A program made the position numbers and the translations under genes. 8,991 bases of DNA from Deltaproteobacteria bacterium (lineage in GTDB: Bacteria > Desulfobacterota > Desulfarculia > Adiutricales > Adiutricaceae): positions 1 through 8,991 of the forward strand of contig JAITJB010000324.1 in assembly GCA_031279155.1 (NCBI GenBank), given 5' to 3'. The notes under the pieces were generated by a model, which had not been told where the DNA came from, searched no databases, and worked only from the letters and a program-made list of their open reading frames with translations. Shown here one piece after another: positions 6,833-8,991 of this stretch. Numbering within the stretch: the first letter of the stretch is position 1; each line of letters opens with the position of its first letter.

Positions 6833-6940
6833 ATCAGGCAACTCGCTGGTTTTTTTTGGAGGAAGAGGGAACTAGCGAGCTAAAAATTACCCCGCACCTG
6901 ATCGGGGACGAGCCAATCGGCTAAAAAGAGCCGACTGGAG
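6833..6940 (+). promoter_or_regulatory. Structured leader upstream of the second receptor (candidate cis-regulatory RNA)
   Basis: The 143-base gap before the second receptor can form three hairpins. P1: CTCGCTGGTT (6842-6851) with AACTAGCGAG (6870-6879), ten pairs including one G-U, with a T-rich then purine-rich loop. P2: CCCCG (6890-6894) with CGGGG (6903-6907). P3: CCAATCGGCT (6913-6922) with AGCCGACTGG (6929-6938), nine of ten pairs, covering the GG of the ribosome site GGAG (6937-6940). The P2 loop contains CCTGAT (6897-6902), complementary to ATCAGG (6833-6838), which would make a pseudoknot. AGCC (6911-6914) can instead pair with GGCT (6919-6922), a choice excluding P3. TATATT at 6823-6828 could be a -10 starting RNA near 6834. 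No known riboswitch class was matched. Confidence 0.45.
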
Positions 6941-6946
6941 AAACAT

Positions 6947-8991
6947 ATGGGCACGAATAAAAGTGTTGGTTTTTACTTGTCATCTTTTTTAACCCTAGCC
7001 GCCTTAACGCTCATTTTGATTACATGTTTTAGTGGGAGTTTGTTAGCTCAAGGGCTTAACGCTGAATCGACCTTGGAAACTATCTACATTACCGAGGTCG
7101 AAGAAGCGGTCGAGTCCGAAGGTTTTAAGCCGGTAATTACCAGGACAGCTGGTCCCCTACGGCAAAAGCCCAATTATCGATACGCCTTATTCCATCAACG
7201 TCATGAGTAGCGATCTGATCAAAAACGCCGGGGTCAGCTCTTTTGACGAGATTGCCAAGATGAACCCGGTAGTTCAGCTAAAGTACCCCAACGCCTCCCC
7301 AAGAGGCACGGCCTTTTTTAACATCAGGGGCTTTAACTTAGGCCAGGCCAACGGTCGCCTCCAAGACGGCATCCGCAGGATTTTTTACGGTATTCCCATG
7401 GAGGATAAGGAGAGGGTCGAGGTTTTAAGCGGTCTGACCGGATTTCTTTACGGTCCGACCAACGTAGGCGGAGCCGTAAATTTTGTCGTCAAACGGCCCA
7501 CGCCTGAGACCTTTGGTATGTTTCTCTTCGGCGTCAAAGACAATGGAACGCCTTACGCCCATATAGATATTGGCGGGCCCATCGATCGCGAAGGCCGTTT
7601 TGGCTACCGTTTTAACGCCGCAGGTCGCAATGGCGGCATGGCCTACCGCGATCAAAAGCAGCTTAGCGCTGTCTACAGCGGGGCCTTTGACTTTCACATA
7701 ACCGAAGATATTCTCTGGAGATTTGCCGCCAGCCATTACGTCAACAAAAATGACAACGCCCCGGCTGAGTGGCGCATCGCCCCCGGAGCAGTTCGTCCCT
7801 CAGCCCCCAGCGCCAAAGACGCCTTGGCCTACGGCTCAAGGGACAAGAGAATTCAGGATGATTTTTCAACTGATTTAAATTGGAAAATCAATGATAATTT
7901 CACGGTAAGAGCCGCCTTTTTGTATTCGGATATGGACTTAGATTATCGCGACTACAAGGTCAACACCATCAGAGCTGATGGCTCCATCGTTTCTGGCTAC
8001 AACATCGACTTCAACCACCCCAATACCCCGGTTGAGCAGATGGGCGGCTATTTTTACCTTGACAGTAACTTTTTTACCGGCCCCGTCGAACACAACTTAA
8101 CCACCGGATTTAGTATTGATTACTTGCACTTACGCATGATCGATCCGCCTAATACCAATGTCTTAAATCAGAAGACGACCAATACGAGTATCGTAATTGG
8201 CGATGAAATATCATATGAAGACAAATATAAACTACTTATCGGCGGTAACTTCGCAAAGTATAAAGTACAGGACATTATGAATAACAGAGTAAATCTTAAA
8301 AATAGATTTTCTCCTACCATTTCTCTTGTTTATAAGCCGATTGAAAAGGTGACTATTTACGGAACCTATATAGAATCCCTAGAACCAGGCGCCTTTGTCG
8401 CTGCCGGCTATACCAATACCGGACAGTTCTTAGATCCCTATATTAGCGAACAATACGAATTTGGCGTTAAAGCTGATCTTAATAATATTTTATTAACGTT
8501 AGCCTTATTTAACATAGATAAAGCAAGCGTTTTTGATGTTGTTAATGCTAATGGCACAAGGACCAGGACCTCGGAGGGGCGAGAAGTCCATCGAGGGATT
8601 GAACTAACGGCTACGGGCAAAATACTTGAAAATTGGCGTATATATGGCGGCTTAACCATCTTAAGGGCCAGATATAAAAATGATAATAACCGAAATATCA
8701 TAGATAAAATACCGCCAGACGTAGCTGAATTAATGTTTAAACTCTATATGGAATATGATTTACCCTTTATCGAGGGTCTGACCGTCAATGGCGGGGTCTA
8801 TCATAATGGCAAGATGTTCGGTAATAACACCAACACCGATGTCATGCCGGCCTTTACCACCTTTGATCTAGGGCTATCGTACAAGACGAAACTTAGGGAA
8901 ATGCCTTTACGTTTTAACTTCATGGTTCAAAACGTAGCCGATAAAAAGTATTGGATGAACAGCTACTACTTGGGCCAGCCCAGGAATTTTC
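6947..8991 (+). pseudogene. TonB-dependent siderophore-type receptor, one-base frameshift near 7170, right end cut by the window
   Basis: The ATG at 6947 follows GGAG by six bases. Residues 1-35 are a signal peptide, then a TonB-box-like ETIYITE (44-50). The first frame ends at a TGA-like premature stop at 7208-7210, but the conserved plug reads on in the +1 frame: with one C removed from CCC at 7169-7171 it runs KPIIDTPYSINVMSSDLIKN. That frame then stays open to the edge: ASPRGTAFFNIRGFNL, EDKERVEVLSGLTGFLYGP and GGAVNFVVKRPTPE of the plug, and a barrel ending with NFMVQNVADKKYW and LGQPRNF, only about ten residues short of a normal C-terminus. The short loop-plus-plug style fits the TonB-dependent siderophore receptor family. 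The rest of the gene has no stops, so the break is recent, a sequencing error, or a recoding site. An ATG at 7203 in the second frame would give a protein without signal peptide and cannot rescue it. Bases about 8150-8550 are AT-richer. Confidence 0.85.

Noticed and set aside
6833..6940. TPP or cobalamin riboswitch (CACCTGATC and GAAGAGGGAACTAG look like parts of a thi box; AGCCGACTGG recalls a B12 motif)
   Set aside because: The thi-like pieces are in the wrong order and CTGAGA is missing. The segment is too short for a cobalamin switch and lacks the full B12 box.
7020..7030. Lipobox LITC in the signal peptide of the second receptor
   Set aside because: Threonine at the -1 position does not fit, and a signal peptidase I site follows; receptors of this family are not lipoproteins.
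7425..7736. Minus-strand ORF of 103 codons
   Set aside because: It is a shadow of the second receptor, whose plus-strand reading shows clear plug motifs here.
8438..8701. Minus-strand ORF of 87 codons
   Set aside because: Antisense to the barrel of the second receptor, with no recognisable feature of its own.

Overview
The window suggests a Gram-negative bacterium: it holds two TonB-dependent outer-membrane receptors and a membrane polyferredoxin of the NapH/NosR/CcoG type. The polyferredoxin, the heavy use of GCC/GGC next to TTA codons and the very AT-rich spacers would fit an anaerobic Desulfobacterota (deltaproteobacterial) lineage from a host-associated habitat. That placement is an inference and weak, because there is no rRNA or core gene here.

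Bases 1 to about 1650 are a graveyard of mobile-element genes, all on the minus strand and more GC-rich than what follows. In the direction of reading there is the catalytic N-terminus of a small serine recombinase (about 1560-1185), a TnpV-like transposon gene (1171-896) and a second, large serine recombinase that runs off the left edge (about 770-1) and still shows its catalytic, recombinase and zinc-ribbon parts. Every one carries frameshifts or deletions. TnpV next to large resolvases is typical of Tn4451-like elements of Firmicutes, so this looks like an old, dead inter-phylum insertion.

Bases 1650 to 2741 are an AT-rich spacer. It holds two sigma70-like promoters on the plus strand, several palindromes, a doubtful minus-strand 22-residue hydrophobic peptide behind a perfect AGGAGG, and a more convincing small plus-strand gene (2442-2579) for a Cys/His zinc-ribbon-like protein of 45 residues or fewer.

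Bases 2742 to 8991 form a plus-strand metal-uptake locus: a full-length TonB-dependent receptor (2742-4904, TTG start), a secreted C-terminally anchored protein of unknown family (5017-5889), a membrane 4Fe-4S polyferredoxin overlapping it by ATGA (5886-6803), a 143-base spacer that can fold into three hairpins and a possible pseudoknot, and a second receptor of the siderophore-receptor type (6947 to beyond 8991) broken by a one-base frameshift near 7170. A plausible reading is that the receptors import a metal chelate, probably a ferric siderophore, while the secreted protein and the polyferredoxin handle or reduce it in the periplasm or at the inner membrane. The substrate cannot be read from the sequence.
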